Assembly: GCF_020595095.1 (NCBI RefSeq)
Contig: NZ_JAJDOP010000006.1
Location: 1-64,000, forward strand
Source: Microvirga rosea
GTDB lineage: Bacteria > Pseudomonadota > Alphaproteobacteria > Rhizobiales > Beijerinckiaceae
Length of the DNA stretch: 64,000 nucleotides
Direction of reading: 5' to 3'
Part shown: positions 54,697 through 62,132 of the stretch, piece by piece
Layout of the letters: every line of letters starts with the position of its first letter
Numbering within the stretch: position 1 is the first letter of the stretch
The notes under the pieces: generated by a model
The model's database searches: none
Seen by the model: only the letters and a program-made list of their open reading frames with translations
Told to the model about the DNA's origin: nothing
Made by a program: the position numbers and the translations under genes

Positions 54697-55638
54697 TCAC
54701 CCTTTGGTGTGGATTTCCTTCGAGGCAAGCAGCCCGCTCGCTAGCAATACGCCCAGGGTCATGAAGCCGATTCCTACACTTGCCGCGAGGCTGGGAACTT
54801 CGCCGAGCACCGGGATCGCCAAGACGGCCGCCAACACCGGACCCAGAGGGGACAGTGCAGCGGCGCGAGAGGGGCCCAGGCGATCGATGGCGTATCCATA
54901 GAGAACGACGGCAATGACGCCGGAGACCAATCCCTGAAGAATCGCCTGAACGAGAATCGCGCCGGCCATTCCGTTGGTTGCGGCCTGAACGAGGGCAGGG
55001 GCACCGAGCGGAAGCAGAAGGATGACGGACCAAAGGCCGATGAGTCCCGCCGCCTGAAGAGCTGTGAGCCCGCTGCGCCGATAGGCGTGGGTGTAGATGC
55101 CCCACAGGAACGCGCCTGACAGGATAAGTAGGTGGCCACGCCAGGCGCCGCTTGTCGGATCGAGCAGGCTGTGACCGGCAACGCTCAGATCCGCTGCAAG
55201 GATCAGGCCAAAGCCGAGAACGCGAGAGCCGCCCAGCTTGTCACCGAAGACGAGCCAGCCGATCAGCGCCACGAACAGCGGCATGGTGCCGGGCAGTAGG
55301 GGACCGATATCGGCGGCGGGCGCGTACCGCATCCCGGTTGCGACGATGAGGAAAAAGGGCGCCCCTGAGCACAGAAGGCCAAGACCGATCTTGAGAGGAA
55401 GGCCCTTGGGCCAGATGCCGCCCCGGATCGTGAAGGGGGCCAGCAGGAGAGCCGGTACCGCAAAACGAACGATGCCAATGGCGGCCGGGGGCAAGTCATG
55501 GGTGACGGCGTGGCGCGTTCCAACCATCCAGAAGGCCCAGATAATGACAGTGACAAAGCCTGCTCCCCATCCGAGAAGCATGCGCCGATCGGCTTTCTCA
55601 AGAGGCGGGGCGGAGGGATTGTGAACAGCTTCGGACAT
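54697..55638 (-). CDS. DMT superfamily transporter (EamA family)
   Basis: A 313-residue inner-membrane protein with ten helices in two EamA repeats, the drug/metabolite exporter family that often exports amino acids or derivatives. The first repeat is near LGWGAGFVTVIIWAFWMVGTRHAVT and the second near LILSGAFLWGIYTHAYRRSGL. AIDRLGPSRAAALSPLGPVLAAVLAIPVLGE is the typical end of repeat two. ATG 55638 is preferred because AAGGAAG lies 5 bases before it; ATG 55653 adds five residues. The divergent Lrp/AsnC gene suggests amino-acid-responsive control. Confidence 0.9.
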   Translation of the reverse strand: MSEAVHNPSAPPLEKADRRMLLGWGAGFVTVIIWAFWMVGTRHAVTHDLPPAAIGIVRFAVPALLLAPFTIRGGIWPKGLPLKIGLGLLCSGAPFFLIVATGMRYAPAADIGPLLPGTMPLFVALIGWLVFGDKLGGSRVLGFGLILAADLSVAGHSLLDPTSGAWRGHLLILSGAFLWGIYTHAYRRSGLTALQAAGLIGLWSVILLLPLGAPALVQAATNGMAGAILVQAILQGLVSGVIAVVLYGYAIDRLGPSRAAALSPLGPVLAAVLAIPVLGEVPSLAASVGIGFMTLGVLLASGLLASKEIHTKG

Positions 55639-55722
55639 GGATGCTTCCTTCATCGGGATTCCAGAATGCTCCGAAAGGCCGAGGCATGTCCTTGCGAAGT
55701 TCAGTCATGATGTGTTGTCATC

Positions 55723-55742
55723 TTGGCATAAAATTGCGCCAA
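55723..55742. promoter_or_regulatory. Candidate Lrp-type operator
   Basis: TTGGC (55723-55727), a 10-base AT-rich spacer and GCCAA (55738-55742) form an inverted repeat in the gap between the DMT exporter and the Lrp gene. It lies 20 bases before the Lrp start, fitting auto- and divergent control by the adjacent regulator. The arms are short. Confidence 0.35.
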
Positions 55743-55761
55743 AGCCCGGAAGAGCGTTGAA

Positions 55762-56280
55762 ATGCCCTATATCAACCTGGATGCCATTGATCTGAAGATC
55801 CTGTCTGCCCTGCAAGGAGACGGACGGCTGACCAACAACGAGCTGGCGGACCAGGTCGGGCTGTCGCCGTCCCCTTGTCTGCGGCGGGTCCGGCGCCTTG
55901 AGCGGGATGGCTTCATCCGCACCTACCGGGCCGTGCTGGATCGGGAATCCGTTGGTCTCGGTCTGACGGTTTTCGTGGAGATCAAGGTCGAGAAGCACTC
56001 CCGCGACAACGCCAGGGCCTTGCAAGACGCGCTTTCCGGCATGCCCGAGGTCGTGGCCTGCCACATGGTCTCCGGTACGGCGGATTTCGTGGCCGAGATC
56101 GTTGTGCCGAATTTGAAGGCCTATGAGCGGATGCTGACGGAAAAGCTCCTCACCCTTCCGATGATCGGCGATATCCGCTCGAATTTCGTTCTGACCCGCG
56201 CAAAATCCGATGCGCCTTTGCCGTTATCCCATCTCAAACGGGACGTGCGAGCCGTGGGCGTGGCTCCAGACTGCGAGTAG
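55762..56280 (+). CDS. Lrp/AsnC family transcriptional regulator
   Basis: A 172-residue DNA-binding regulator. The N-terminal winged helix-turn-helix reads DAIDLKILSALQGDGRLTNNELADQVGLSPSPCLRRVRRLERDG, with recognition helix SPSPCLRRVRRL. It is followed by the RAM/AsnC ligand domain (VVACHMVSGTADFVAEIVV). Lrp family members sense amino acids and form octamers. The divergent DMT transporter is the likely target. The last gene base is 6 bases from the convergent 54-codon ORF. Confidence 0.95.
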   Translation: MPYINLDAIDLKILSALQGDGRLTNNELADQVGLSPSPCLRRVRRLERDGFIRTYRAVLDRESVGLGLTVFVEIKVEKHSRDNARALQDALSGMPEVVACHMVSGTADFVAEIVVPNLKAYERMLTEKLLTLPMIGDIRSNFVLTRAKSDAPLPLSHLKRDVRAVGVAPDCE

Positions 56281-56286
56281 GGTCGG

Positions 56287-56451
56287 CTATCTGTAAACCG
56301 TTTCGATGGTCCTCAGCTTGGCCATAGCGAGCTTTGCCAAGTGACTCCTCGGGTGGGCCGTCTGAACGGCCCGGATCGCCAAGCGGATTTCCTGGAGAGC
56401 CCGGTTATCGAACGCAATCAGAACGCGGGAGAAGCTGGCTTGAGATGACAT
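56287..56451 (-). CDS. Unrecognised 54-residue small protein
   Basis: A short ORF of 54 codons. GGAGG lies about 7 bases before the ATG, and the frame closes 6 bases from the Lrp stop. It reads MSSQASFSRVLIAFDNRALQ, then EIRLAIRAVQTAHPRSH, then LAKLAMAKLRTIETVYR. It is alpha-helical in appearance, basic, Ala/Leu/Arg-rich, with no signal or cysteine. I do not recognise a family. The compact spacing and good ribosome site favour a real gene over chance. Confidence 0.55.
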   Translation of the reverse strand: MSSQASFSRVLIAFDNRALQEIRLAIRAVQTAHPRSHLAKLAMAKLRTIETVYR

Positions 56452-56671
56452 GGAACGCCTCCGGTCTTGTCCGCTGGAGAGTCTAAATTGTCATTAACCA
56501 TGCGGCAGCCCGCTTACTGTGCTGAGGCGCACACGCCCGCCATTTCGAGGCTATGTGCCGTGAACATGGGTGCTGCGTCGCCATCGACGCATCCTTGGGG
56601 TTGGACGGAAGAGGGCGCCTGTGTAATAAACCTCCGCCTTTCGCGTTTCTTTCGTAATTTTAGGTCTCGCT

Positions 56672-58513
56672 ATGCCGCATTATCGTTCCCGTACCACCAC
56701 CCATGGCCGCAACATGGCCGGCGCCCGCGGACTTTGGCGCGCCACGGGCATGAAAGACGAGGATTTCGGCAAGCCGATTATTGCGGTGGTCAATTCCTTC
56801 ACCCAGTTCGTGCCCGGACACGTGCACCTCAAGGACCTGGGCCAGATGGTTGCGCGCGAGATCGAAAAGGCCGGAGGTGTCGCCAAGGAATTCAACACGA
56901 TTGCCGTGGATGACGGCATCGCCATGGGACACGACGGCATGCTCTACAGCCTGCCCTCGCGCGAAATCATCGCGGATTCGGTCGAGTACATGGTAAATGC
57001 CCACTGTGCCGACGCGATGGTCTGCATCTCCAATTGCGACAAGATCACCCCCGGCATGCTGATGGCATCGCTGCGCCTGAACATCCCGACGGTGTTCGTC
57101 TCCGGCGGTCCGATGGAGGCCGGCAAGGTCAATCTGCGCGGCAAGCTCAAGGCCATGGATCTCATCGACGCGATGATCGTCGCGGCCGACGACAGCTATA
57201 CCGACGAAGAGGTGACGGCCGTCGAGCGGTCCGCCTGCCCGACCTGCGGTTCCTGCTCCGGCATGTTCACGGCCAACTCCATGAACTGCCTGACGGAAGC
57301 GCTGGGACTGTCGCTGCCCGGAAACGGGACGGTTCTGGCAACCCATGCGGATCGCAAGCGCCTCTTCGTCGAGGCCGGGCACCTGATCGTTGATCTCGCA
57401 CGCCGATATTACGAGCAGGACGATGCTTCCGTCCTGCCGCGCTCGGTTGCGAGCTTCGAGGCATTCGAGAATGCCATGACCCTGGACATCGCCATGGGCG
57501 GATCCACGAACACGGTGCTGCATCTCCTGGCTGCCGCCCATGAGGGTGACGTGCCCTTCACCATGAAGGACATCGATCGTCTCTCGCGGCGTGTTCCGGT
57601 GCTCTGCAAGGTCGCGCCCGCCGTGGCGGACGTTCACATCGAGGACGTGCATCGGGCCGGCGGAATCATGGGAATCCTGGGCGAGCTCGACCGTGCCGGG
57701 CTCATCCATCGCGACACGCATACCGTGCACAGCGAGAGCATCGGCGACGCGCTCGACCGGTGGGACGTGACGCGGACCAACAGCGAGGCCGTGCGGACCT
57801 TCTATCAGGCGGCCCCGGGCGGTGTGCCGACCCAGGTGGCTTTCAGTCAGGAAAGGCGCTGGGAGGAACTCGATCTGGACCGGCAGAAGGGCGTCATTCG
57901 TGACAAGGATCATGCCTTCTCGAAGGACGGAGGGCTGGCGGTGCTTTATGGCAACATCGCCGAGGATGGCTGCATCGTGAAGACGGCGGGCGTCGATGAG
58001 AGCATCCTGACCTTCAGCGGGCCAGCGAGAGTTTTCGAGAGCCAGGACGACGCCGTGAAGGGCATTCTCGGTGGCGGCGTGAAAGCCGGCGACGTGGTGG
58101 TGATTCGCTATGAGGGGCCGCGCGGTGGCCCCGGAATGCAGGAGATGCTCTATCCGACCAGCTACCTGAAGTCGAAGGGCCTCGGAAAGGCCTGCGCGCT
58201 CATCACGGATGGCCGCTTCTCGGGCGGTACCTCGGGCCTCTCCATCGGCCACGCTTCCCCGGAGGCGGCCGAAGGCGGTCTGATCGGTCTGGTGGAGGAG
58301 GGCGATCGCATCGAGATCGATATCCCGAACCGGTCCATCCGTCTGGCGGTGAGCGACGATGTCCTTGCCCAGCGTCGGGCGGCCGAGGAAGCCAAGGGGA
58401 CCAAAGCCTGGAAACCGCAGGGGCGCACCCGCAAAGTTTCAACGGCCCTCAAGGCTTATGCGGCTATGACGACGAGCGCGGCCCGGGGCGCGGTGCGGGT
58501 TATTCCCGACTAG
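56672..58513 (+). CDS. ilvD: Dihydroxy-acid dehydratase
   Basis: Fe-S dehydratase of branched-chain amino-acid and pantothenate synthesis: removes water from 2,3-dihydroxy-isovalerate and its homologue. At 613 residues it has the normal length. [20 protein letters not shown] is near the N-terminus. [13 protein letters not shown] and [20 protein letters not shown] carry the cluster cysteines. GGRCSGG-like [26 protein letters not shown] is the phosphate-like loop. A 220-base gap upstream gives room for its own promoter; no leader peptide was found. A strong terminator follows. Confidence 0.97.
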   Translation: MPHYRSRTTTHGRNMAGARGLWRATGMKDEDFGKPIIAVVNSFTQFVPGHVHLKDLGQMVAREIEKAGGVAKEFNTIAVDDGIAMGHDGMLYSLPSREIIADSVEYMVNAHCADAMVCISNCDKITPGMLMASLRLNIPTVFVSGGPMEAGKVNLRGKLKAMDLIDAMIVAADDSYTDEEVTAVERSACPTCGSCSGMFTANSMNCLTEALGLSLPGNGTVLATHADRKRLFVEAGHLIVDLARRYYEQDDASVLPRSVASFEAFENAMTLDIAMGGSTNTVLHLLAAAHEGDVPFTMKDIDRLSRRVPVLCKVAPAVADVHIEDVHRAGGIMGILGELDRAGLIHRDTHTVHSESIGDALDRWDVTRTNSEAVRTFYQAAPGGVPTQVAFSQERRWEELDLDRQKGVIRDKDHAFSKDGGLAVLYGNIAEDGCIVKTAGVDESILTFSGPARVFESQDDAVKGILGGGVKAGDVVVIRYEGPRGGPGMQEMLYPTSYLKSKGLGKACALITDGRFSGGTSGLSIGHASPEAAEGGLIGLVEEGDRIEIDIPNRSIRLAVSDDVLAQRRAAEEAKGTKAWKPQGRTRKVSTALKAYAAMTTSAARGAVRVIPD

Positions 58514-58542
58514 GCTGCGCCTCGCGTCCGGCCAAGAAACAG

Positions 58543-58566
58543 GGAGGGCTGCAGCCCTCCTTTTTT
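58543..58566 (+). terminator. Rho-independent terminator of ilvD
   Basis: GGAGGG (58543-58548) and CCCTCC (58555-58560) enclose CTGCAG and are followed directly by TTTTTT (58561-58566), about 30 bases after the ilvD stop. Confidence 0.9.
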
Positions 58567-58809
58567 GTTGCCGGTTTTGTTGCCGGGTCTCACGTTTCTT
58601 TGAAGACCGGGAGATCCCCTTGGCCGGCTCATCGAGCGAAGACATAGAAACGCGGTATATTTCAAGCTTTTAGTCCTCTCGGGGGTGGCCCTTTCCAGAG
58701 AGTGGTGCGGTCATCGCCCCTGTCCGAACGTCGAACTTTTTGATCGGGGTCGCGTTGGCCCGACAACGACCCTGGCTTTCGGCCCGCCGCCTAACGGAGG
58801 AGACTTTCG

Positions 58810-59247
58810 ATGCGACGCATAACCTTGACCGCTGCCCTTGGGGCTCTGCTCATCAGCACGGCCGGTGCGATGGCACAGCCTTATCCGGCGCCTGTTCCGA
58901 ACGCCAGCGGCTCCCAGACGACGAACCCGCTGACCTATGGCGATACCGCGCGCCCCGGTATGATGCCGTATCCGGGTCAGGGCGTGGCCGTCGGTACCTG
59001 CGCGCCTTCGCCGAACGCCAGTGGCTCCCTGACCACGGCTCCGTGCTCCTACAACAATGCCGGCACGACGCCCGGCAATGAACCGATGGCGACGGGATCT
59101 ATCATCGTGCAGCCGGTCCCCGGCCCGATGTACGCTCCAGGGCCGATGTACGTGCCAGGCCCGATGTACGTCCCGGGGCCGGTGCCGAATGCCAGCGGCT
59201 CGCAGGTCACGGACCCCGATAGCTACGGCAATACGCTTCCGCGCTAA
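58810..59247 (+). CDS. Exported PNASGS-repeat protein
   Basis: A 145-residue secreted protein of unknown function. The signal peptide MRRITLTAALGALLISTAGAMA is cleaved near residue 22. The mature chain has three copies of a block of about 18 residues: PNASGSQTTNPLTYGDT, PNASGSLTTAPCSYNNA and PNASGSQVTDPDSYGNT. A tandem run of GPMY(A/V)P follows the second copy. Two cysteines lie in the middle (TCAPSP and PCSYN). GGAGGAG precedes ATG 58810. Proline- and glycine-rich, it is probably extended and surface- or periplasm-located. Confidence 0.8.
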   Translation: MRRITLTAALGALLISTAGAMAQPYPAPVPNASGSQTTNPLTYGDTARPGMMPYPGQGVAVGTCAPSPNASGSLTTAPCSYNNAGTTPGNEPMATGSIIVQPVPGPMYAPGPMYVPGPMYVPGPVPNASGSQVTDPDSYGNTLPR

Positions 59248-59256
59248 CGGAAGCGT
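59233..59256 (+). terminator. Hairpin spanning the stop codon of the PNASGS gene
   Basis: ACGCTTCCG (59233-59241) and CGGAAGCGT (59248-59256) form a perfect 9-bp stem. The TAA stop (59245-59247) lies in the 6-base loop and TTGACC follows. It is unusual for translation to end inside the loop. Confidence 0.55.
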
Positions 59257-59265
59257 TTGACCACC

Positions 59266-59302
59266 AAAGCCTCGCCGCCTTTAAGTCGGTGAGGCTTTTT
59301 TT
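59266..59302 (+). terminator. Second, T-rich terminator after the PNASGS gene
   Basis: AAGCCTC-G-CCG (59267-59277) pairs with CGG-T-GAGGCTT (59287-59297), one G-U pair, followed by TTTTT from 59296. It is a strong intrinsic terminator for the plus-strand gene and lies 50 bases from the end of the convergent minus-strand gene. Confidence 0.85.
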
Positions 59303-59352
59303 ATGGTTCCGGTAAGGGCAATCCGCAGGTTGGCGCGCACCCCGCCTGTGGG

Positions 59353-59643
59353 CTAGCGGACCCCTTCGGCCCGGATGACGGCGCGCAACGGGCCATATTC
59401 CGTCTGTTTGCGAACATCGAGCTGCACGCGGCCGCTGGCTCCCGTTCGGACGGAATCCGATCCACGGGTGCGGCTTGCGCCGATAACCGTCTCGGCGCGA
59501 ACGCGGCCACTGACGCGCACGCAGGTGTCCGAGCCCTGCAACGCCGAAAAGCCCGGAGGGCAGGCGAGAGCGGTTCCCGGCATTATGGCCACAGCGCTGA
59601 ACAGCAGGCTTGCCGCTGCGGCAGTAATGAGGCTTGGTTGCAT
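59353..59643 (-). CDS. Short exported Porin_2 N-terminal-like protein
   Basis: A 96-residue protein with a signal peptide (ITAAAASLLFSAVAIMPGTALA, cleavage near residue 27). The mature part matches the start of alphaproteobacterial Porin_2 proteins. CPPGFSALQGSDTCVRVSGRVRAE recalls the GF..IPGTDTCLRVGGRVRAE opening. GRVQLDVRKQTEYGPLRAVIR recalls the R.. LDaR..TEYGTLR..IR strand pair. The chain stops there, about a fifth of a normal porin. The sequence after the stop does not continue the porin in another frame. ATG 59643 is chosen (MQPSLITAAA). It may be a true miniature protein or an old truncation. Confidence 0.72.
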   Translation of the reverse strand: MQPSLITAAAASLLFSAVAIMPGTALACPPGFSALQGSDTCVRVSGRVRAETVIGASRTRGSDSVRTGASGRVQLDVRKQTEYGPLRAVIRAEGVR

Positions 59644-59718
59644 CGGATCCCTCGCGTCTGTTGCCGGATCATAGAGCAAGATGAGTCAGCTGGCGCGTCC
59701 TTTGTGGAAGGTGGAATC

Positions 59719-61137
59719 ATGGATGCCTGGCTCGATGCGGCTTTATCCTACATTTCGTCGTGGCTGCCGTTTCAGCTGCGCACCCTGGATCAGCCGGGCT
59801 GTGCGGTCGCCATCACGTTTCAGGAAAAGCTCGTTTACGAGGCTGCCTTCGGCGTTGCCGATCTTTCAACGGGTGAGAAGCTCACCCCCCGTCACATGTT
59901 TCGCGTTGCATCCCATTCCAAGACATTCACGGCAAGTGCGATCCTCAAGCTGCGCGAGATGGGACACGTCCGCCTCGACGATCCGGTTGGACGCTATGTG
60001 AAAGGGCTCCATCCGCGTGTTGCCGAAGCAACCCTGGAGCAGCTCCTCAGCCATAGCGCAGGCCTTACCCGTGACGGCCGGGACAGCGGCCAGTTCATGG
60101 ACAGGCGGCCCTACCTCTCTGCGGAGGAGTTGCGGGCCGATCTCGGAAACACTCAGCCTCTGGAGCCGGGAGAGGCGTTCAAGTATTCCAACCACGGTTA
60201 CGGGCTGCTCGGTCTCGTGGTCGAGGCGATCACAGGTGAACCTTATGCCGCGTGGGTACAGCGCGAGGTTCTCGAGCCCGCAGGCCTGCCGGCGATTGCG
60301 CCCGACACTCCCTTCATCGGAAATCGCGTTCTCGCGCGCGGTCACAGCGCGCCTCTGCCATTGGGACGCCGGGTCGTCATTGCCGGCGATGCCCCCGCCA
60401 ATGCCATCGCTCCGGCCGGTGGTTTCGTCGCGAGCGCGAGCGACCTTGTGCGCTTCTTCGCCCAGCTCTCCCCGAAGGCCGAGACGAGCATTCTCACCGT
60501 GGCCAGCCGACGCGACATGATCCGGCGCAGGTGGCGTGACGAAGGTGGCGTCCAGGAACGCCATTACGGGCTCGGCACATTGATGGGGCCGCCGGGCGAA
60601 TGGGCGTCGTTCGGCCATTCGGGATCGCTGCAGGGCTTTTTATCCCGGACGGCCGTCTATGTTCCGCACGGCGTTGCCATCACCGTTCTCGCCAACGCGA
60701 TCGATGCACCGGCCGCCCTTTGGGTCGAGGGAATTGCGCATATTCTGAAGACATATTCGCAAAAGGGCGCCCCGGCGGATGATATCGCGGATTGGCGCGG
60801 CCGCTGGTGGAGCATCTGGGGCGCCACCGATCTTGTGCCGCTCGGGAAGCGGGTCGTCACGGCCACTCCTTACTCGTTCTGGCCTTTTGCCGACGGCAGC
60901 GAGGCGGAGATGAGCGATTGCGACAACGGACTCATCGTGCACGGATCCGGCTTTAACAGCATCCGCGAGCCCTTGCGCAGGGTTCGCGATGCCGAAGGCC
61001 GAGTGTGCGAGGTCTGGGTCGGCGGAAGCAGACTCGTCGAGGAGGAAGCGCTGCGGGACGAAATGGTCTCGCGCTACACCTCGCGGGGTCGTCGGACAGC
61101 CTCCGATCCGTCTCCCGGATCGTCGGATCAGGGCTGA
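59719..61137 (+). CDS. Serine hydrolase of the beta-lactamase/penicillin-binding (class C-like) family
   Basis: A 472-residue enzyme with the serine-penicillin-recognising fold. The nucleophile is Ser65 in SxxK as S65-H-S-K68 (FRVASHSKTF). YxN is Tyr156-Ser-Asn158 (KYSNHGYG), and the KTG-equivalent is His300-Ser-Gly302 (GHSGSLQG). No signal peptide is seen, so it is cytosolic or non-classically exported. The C-terminal 130 residues are an extra lipocalin-like extension. Substrate unknown; D-amino-acid amidase, esterase or peptide hydrolase are all possible. ATG 59719 follows AAGGTGG. The 3' end overlaps the convergent CPBP gene by 10 bases. Confidence 0.88.
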   Translation: MDAWLDAALSYISSWLPFQLRTLDQPGCAVAITFQEKLVYEAAFGVADLSTGEKLTPRHMFRVASHSKTFTASAILKLREMGHVRLDDPVGRYVKGLHPRVAEATLEQLLSHSAGLTRDGRDSGQFMDRRPYLSAEELRADLGNTQPLEPGEAFKYSNHGYGLLGLVVEAITGEPYAAWVQREVLEPAGLPAIAPDTPFIGNRVLARGHSAPLPLGRRVVIAGDAPANAIAPAGGFVASASDLVRFFAQLSPKAETSILTVASRRDMIRRRWRDEGGVQERHYGLGTLMGPPGEWASFGHSGSLQGFLSRTAVYVPHGVAITVLANAIDAPAALWVEGIAHILKTYSQKGAPADDIADWRGRWWSIWGATDLVPLGKRVVTATPYSFWPFADGSEAEMSDCDNGLIVHGSGFNSIREPLRRVRDAEGRVCEVWVGGSRLVEEEALRDEMVSRYTSRGRRTASDPSPGSSDQG

Positions 61138-61961
61138 AAGGCTTTGACCGCAAGCTGTAGCGGAAGGTGGGCTGCGGCGTGGGCGATCATGGCCGCTTCA
61201 ACTCCGAAAAGCACATAGAGCCTTCCACAGAGAAGCCCCACAATCCCGTTGAGCACGAGCGCGCGGAGGATGATCAGGGGGGTCAGGGCCGTCAGGAGGC
61301 TCGTGAAAGGGAGATGGGCTGCGCCGAACACCAGGGCTGCGATTACGATGGCGGTCCATTGATGCCAGGATCGCATCTTTCGATCCTTGGTGAATATCCG
61401 CACGAGCAAGTAAACCAACCCGGAAACAAGGAAGAGACGCATAAGGACCTCCTCGTTGACGCCTCCATAGAGGACGCCGGTCAGGAGGCTCAAACCGAGA
61501 GACCGATCGAACGCGGGCATCGAGAAACGCGTTGCTCCGGCCTGGAACACCATCAGATCGGCTGCAACGACCATAAGGCCGGCGATAATGCCGAGACCCG
61601 CAGCGATCAGGAAGGAGCGGACCACCGGAACCGGGCCGTTGCCGCCGGCGCAACGAACGATAAAAGGCGCGCCTGAAAGCCCGCAGGCTGCCGCGGCGCG
61701 GAGACCCAGGAATGCCGCGAGACCGAAAAGAACGAGTGTCTGGAGAGCGGCAATTCCCATCAGGGGGAGCAGGCCCATCGTATAAGCCTGTCCTGCATTG
61801 GCACGGGCCGCCATCAGCATCGGGAGAGTGCTGAACGAGCCCAGAAGGCACAGGACAACCAAAATGATCGTCGCGCGCAGATGAAGAGCGAGGGACGGCC
61901 TCGGTACGTCGTCTTCTGTCAGTTCTGGGCCTTTGGATTTGAAGGATTTGTCGCGCTGCAT
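61128..61961 (-). CDS. CPBP family intramembrane glutamic protease
   Basis: A 277-residue polytopic membrane protease of the CPBP (CAAX protease/bacteriocin-processing, Abi) family. The catalytic signature EExxxR is Glu170-Glu171-x3-Arg175 (VNEEVLMRLF). FxxxH ends at His216 (FGAAHL), and the last histidine region is HAAAHLPL (261-265). About eight helices are visible. Family members process prenylated proteins or act in bacteriocin immunity and processing. Next to an NHLP-type exporter, a maturation or immunity role is plausible. ATG 61961 is chosen; no clear ribosome site is seen and the frame stays open beyond it. Confidence 0.88.
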   Translation of the reverse strand: MQRDKSFKSKGPELTEDDVPRPSLALHLRATIILVVLCLLGSFSTLPMLMAARANAGQAYTMGLLPLMGIAALQTLVLFGLAAFLGLRAAAACGLSGAPFIVRCAGGNGPVPVVRSFLIAAGLGIIAGLMVVAADLMVFQAGATRFSMPAFDRSLGLSLLTGVLYGGVNEEVLMRLFLVSGLVYLLVRIFTKDRKMRSWHQWTAIVIAALVFGAAHLPFTSLLTALTPLIILRALVLNGIVGLLCGRLYVLFGVEAAMIAHAAAHLPLQLAVKAFQP

Positions 61962-62023
61962 GGAGGTTTCGGTTGGAAACTGGACGGGAAGTCGCCCGAT
62001 CCAGCGGAAAGAAAGATGCAATA

Positions 62024-62104
62024 TTACACTTGCGGTTGCGGCTAAAGTATACTGGGCGATTGAGTAAAGTGAAATCTTTACACTATAGCTAATACACTTA
62101 TTAT
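62024..62104 (+). promoter_or_regulatory. AT-rich region with two candidate promoters for the export operon
   Basis: TTTACA (62077-62082), 16 bases, TATTAT (62099-62104) would start transcription about 22 bases before the HlyD gene. A weaker alternative is TTACAC (62024-62029), 18 bases, TATACT (62048-62053). The whole divergent gap (61962-62132) is far more AT-rich than its surroundings. Confidence 0.4.
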
Positions 62105-62132
62105 TCACATACTTCACCTGCCGCGGTTGCAA

